Source: Halovulum sp039180525
Lineage (GTDB): Bacteria > Pseudomonadota > Alphaproteobacteria > Rhodobacterales > Rhodobacteraceae
Direction: 5' to 3'
Assembly: GCA_039180525.1 (NCBI GenBank)
Contig: JBCDDF010000085.1
Span: forward strand, 1-7,661
DNA length: 7,661 nucleotides
This document shows, piece by piece, positions 6,018 to 7,661 of this stretch. Numbering within the stretch: position 1 is the first letter of the stretch; every line of letters starts with the position of its first letter. The position numbers were made by a program, and so were the translations under genes. Under the pieces are notes generated by a model. That model did no database searches and was not told the DNA's origin. It worked only from the letters and a program-made list of their open reading frames with translations.

Positions 6018-6905
6018 GTCTATCACCCCGACTACATGGCGCCGCTGAAACCCGGCCACCGCTTTCCAATGTCCAAATACGGCTATCTGCGCGCCGCACT
6101 GGTCGCGCGCGGACTGATGGCAGAGACCGGCGGCTATATCGCGCCCGCGCCCGCGGGCTTCGCGCAGATCGCCGCCGTCCACGCGCCCGATTACGTCGAC
6201 CGGGTCTTCACTCAGACGCTCAGACCCGAAGAGACCCGCGTCATCGGCCTGCCCGCGACCCCGGCCATGACCCGCCGCGTCCGGCTGTCGGCGGCGGGCA
6301 CCACGCTGGCCGCGCGGCTGGCGCTGGAACACGGGCTCGCCTGCAATGCCGCCGGCGGCTCGCACCATGCCGGGCCCGCTTGCGGGGCGGGCTACTGTGT
6401 CTTCAACGACGTCGCCGTCGCCGCCCGCACGCTGCTGGACGAGGGCCAGGTGACGCGCATCGCCATCGTCGATCTGGATGTGCATCAGGGCGACGGCACC
6501 GCGCGCATCTTCGCCGACGAACCGGCGGTCTTTACCGTGTCGGTCCATGGGCAAAAGAACTACCCGGTGCGCAAGGCCGCGTCTTCGCTGGATCTGGGCC
6601 TGGCCGATGGGGTGGGCGACGCGGCCTATCTGCAGGCGGTCGACGCGGCGCTTAATGCCGCCATCGGCTTTGCCCCGCAGATCGCGTTCTACAATGCCGG
6701 CGTCGACCCGCATCAGGCGGACCGCCTGGGCCGGCTGGCGCTCAGCGATGCCGGCCTGCGTGCCCGCGATGCACGTGTGATCGCCCGGCTGCGCGGCGCC
6801 GACATCCCCCTGGTCGGCGTGCTGGGCGGCGGCTATGACGCGGATATCGAGGCATTGGCCGCGCGCCACGCCATCCTGTTCGAAGAGGCCGCGCGCGCGG
6901 CATAA
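5973..6905 (+). CDS. Histone deacetylase family (class IV-like) zinc amidohydrolase
   Basis: Up to 310 residues, full length for single-domain bacterial HDAC-like deacetylases. These remove acetyl groups from lysines, polyamines or other acylamides with a zinc ion. Visible parts: PIVYHPDYMAPLKPGHRFPM (14-33), the HDAC11/class IV-like opening; GGSHHAGP (128-135) with the His131/His132 charge relay; GYCVFNDVAVAA (140-151); IVDLDVHQGDGT (165-176) with zinc ligands Asp169 and His171; NAGVDPH (241-247) with the third ligand Asp245; and LGGGYD (284-289) with catalytic Tyr288. All active-site positions are filled. Three in-frame starts exist: GTG 5973 (overlapping the glnE stop), ATG 5988 and ATG 6003. 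The last gives MTLPIVYHPDY, the usual family N-terminus, so 300 residues from 6003 is quite possible. None has a good Shine-Dalgarno; coupling to glnE is likely. The true substrate is unknown. Confidence 0.9.
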   Translation: MSLPPMSLPPMTLPIVYHPDYMAPLKPGHRFPMSKYGYLRAALVARGLMAETGGYIAPAPAGFAQIAAVHAPDYVDRVFTQTLRPEETRVIGLPATPAMTRRVRLSAAGTTLAARLALEHGLACNAAGGSHHAGPACGAGYCVFNDVAVAARTLLDEGQVTRIAIVDLDVHQGDGTARIFADEPAVFTVSVHGQKNYPVRKAASSLDLGLADGVGDAAYLQAVDAALNAAIGFAPQIAFYNAGVDPHQADRLGRLALSDAGLRARDARVIARLRGADIPLVGVLGGGYDADIEALAARHAILFEEAARAA

Positions 6906-6922
6906 GCCAAGGGCCAGGGGCC

Positions 6923-7192
6923 ATGAAGAAAAGCGACATCGCCGCCGACCCGCGCGGGCTGCTTTACGAGGCCTACCGGATGACCGGCATCGGCGCCGCA
7001 GACTGCCGCACGATCTTTCTGGACTGGATGCTGGGCCTGCCGGCAGAGGCCGACCAGGCGGCGGCGCTGCAATCCGCGCTCGACCACTACACCCACGCGC
7101 ATCCCGACCACCCGATGACCGCCGTCCTGCGCGAAAACCACACGCCTAAGGGCCTCGGCCGCCGCCGCGGCGGCCGCTCGGGGCGCAACTGA
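6923..7192 (+). CDS. Small conserved-type hypothetical protein (89 aa)
   Basis: An 89-residue soluble protein with no signal peptide or membrane helix. The first 75 residues look helical and well composed: ADPRGLLYEAYRMTGIGAAD (8-27), CRTIFLDWMLGLPAEAD (28-44), and HPDHPMTAVLRE (60-71). The tail (GRRRGGRSGRN) is basic and Gly/Arg-rich. Its codon use matches its neighbours, and the pattern resembles a small family seen in Rhodobacteraceae next to other housekeeping genes, recalled but not verified. It starts 17 bp after the deacetylase stop, with AAGGG and AGGGG upstream of the ATG, and so is probably the last gene of the paaG-glnE-HDAC block. I do not recognise a domain. A Gly/Arg tail can contact nucleic acid, but no function is claimed. 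Confidence 0.7.
   Translation: MKKSDIAADPRGLLYEAYRMTGIGAADCRTIFLDWMLGLPAEADQAAALQSALDHYTHAHPDHPMTAVLRENHTPKGLGRRRGGRSGRN
7157..7175. repeat. GC hairpin inside the 3' end of the 89-aa gene
   Basis: GGCCGCCG and CGGCGGCC form a perfect 8-bp stem with a 3-nt loop (CCG), within the codons of the Gly/Arg-rich tail. There is no following T-run, so it is not a standard terminator. It could simply follow from CGC/GGC codons for RRRGGR. Confidence 0.4.
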
Positions 7193-7203
7193 TGCCCCTT
7201 GCG

Positions 7204-7282
7204 CAACGCGCCCCGGGCTTGACCCGGGGCCTCCCGTCCGGTGCGCTCGGCAGAGGCCCCGGGTCAAGCGCGGGGCGCGTTG
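7204..7282. repeat. Composite palindromic intergenic repeat, copy 2
   Basis: Two 29-bp arms (7204-7232 and 7254-7282) are inverted copies with one mismatch and a 21-bp spacer. Each arm again contains a smaller hairpin: CCCCGGG-CTTGA-CCCGGGG on the left and the same with one mismatch on the right. The arm sequence corresponds to the arms at 2253-2323. It begins 12 bp after the stop of the 89-aa gene and could end or stabilise that transcript, but no poly-T follows. It marks the point where the base composition falls. Confidence 0.8.
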
Positions 7283-7494
7283 TGGATAAGGCTTGAGTTG
7301 CTCAAAACCTAAGAGCGTCGACCCCCACCCGCATCACCTCTTTACGCTGATACTTGGACTGCTCATTCTTTTGTTCACCAAAACCGCCTAGCTGCTCGTC
7401 TATAGCCAAAGACAGATGCTGGCGCCCTTAATCCTATGGGTCGTAAACACGGAAATTCTGATCTGCATGCCGACACGACAGCGGAGCACCTGAA
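7283..7494. other. Lower-GC non-coding stretch upstream of the right-edge gene
   Basis: About 210 bp with visibly more A/T than the rest of the window. No convincing reading frame is seen in either direction. A small inverted repeat TTGAG-TTG-CTCAA lies at 7293-7305, too weak to call a terminator. T-rich patches around 7365-7373 and AT-rich words such as TATAGC and TTAATCCTAT could belong to a promoter for the gene at 7495, but no -35/-10 pair with normal spacing was found. Confidence 0.5.
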
Positions 7495-7661
7495 ATGAAA
7501 CGCCTTCTCAGCGTTGCGATGACCGCTTTCCTGGCCCTAGAGCCAGCTTTGGGGGACGTCCCGCCCGAAAACACATCGCTGATCGAGCTTCGGTCGCGCG
7601 TATTTGATGTACGCACAAACGCAAGCGAAATCCGTCGCGATGATCACTTCATTCCACTTAC
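7495..7661 (+). CDS. Probable exported protein, N-terminal fragment (runs off right edge)
   Basis: The frame starts at the ATG at 7495, with GGAG 8 nt upstream (7483-7486), and stays open for 55 codons to the window end. It begins MKRLLSVAMTAFLALEPALG, a signal peptide with basic start, hydrophobic core and an ALG-D cleavage-type end, so the product is probably periplasmic or secreted. The mature part begins DVPPENTSLIELRSRVFDVR and contains no motif I recognise. The codon use (CTT, CTA, TTG, GTA, TTT, ACA) differs from the strongly CTG/GTC/GTG-biased genes to its left, and the leader region is lower in GC. This fits a recently acquired or weakly expressed gene, though 55 codons are too few to be firm. 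Confidence 0.65.
   Translation, partial: MKRLLSVAMTAFLALEPALGDVPPENTSLIELRSRVFDVRTNASEIRRDDHFIPL

Noticed and set aside
5388..6869. A 493-codon minus-strand open frame opposite the glnE end and the deacetylase
   Set aside because: The translation has no family signature, while the plus strand carries two proteins with complete active-site motifs here.
7204..7282. Palindrome as a rho-independent terminator
   Set aside because: The stem is strong, but there is no T-tract after either arm, and the same element occurs at 2253-2323 upstream of an apparently expressed gene. It is better described as a dispersed repeat.

Overview
The window looks like a chromosomal segment of a high-GC alphaproteobacterium, most likely in Rhodobacterales (Roseobacter/Paracoccaceae group). 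The reasons are strong GC bias at third codon positions, tightly overlapping genes, the character of the glnE, DUF817 and paaG products, and GC-rich palindromic intergenic elements of the CCCCGGG-N5-CCCGGGG type. This placement is an inference from sequence character, not from a search.

Left end (1-445, minus strand): the window opens inside an IS3-family insertion sequence. Only the first 17 codons of its OrfA are present, running off the left edge. Its end lies near base 120, where it appears to cut the 3' part of a decayed gene (about 121-445). That remnant reads like the middle of a type II secretion minor pseudopilin (GspK-like). It lacks the N-terminal membrane segment and carries an in-frame TGA.

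Next (442-1299, minus): an intact secreted alpha/beta hydrolase of the PHB-depolymerase/LpqC esterase type, with signal peptide and complete Ser-Asp-His triad. A 151-bp divergent intergenic region separates it from the plus-strand genes.

Plus-strand block (1451-7192): paaG-like enoyl-CoA isomerase/hydratase; a gap holding a paired palindromic repeat; a DUF817 multi-pass membrane protein whose start is problematic; glnE (both nucleotidyltransferase halves present); a class IV-like histone deacetylase family amidohydrolase; and a small conserved-looking hypothetical protein. DUF817, glnE and the deacetylase are chained by 1-nt and 4-nt stop/start overlaps, which implies translational coupling. 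GlnE sets the adenylylation state of glutamine synthetase, so the block joins nitrogen control to a deacetylase and a membrane protein of unknown role.

Right end (7193-7661): a second paired palindrome closes the block. A lower-GC non-coding stretch follows, then the start of a gene for a probable exported protein with different codon use, cut by the window edge.

No CRISPR array, tRNA, rRNA or clear new defence system was seen. The most interesting points are the IS-truncated gspK-like remnant, the DUF817 gene without a usable start next to a repeat, the two composite palindromes, and the 15-bp tandem repeat that gives the deacetylase three in-frame starts.
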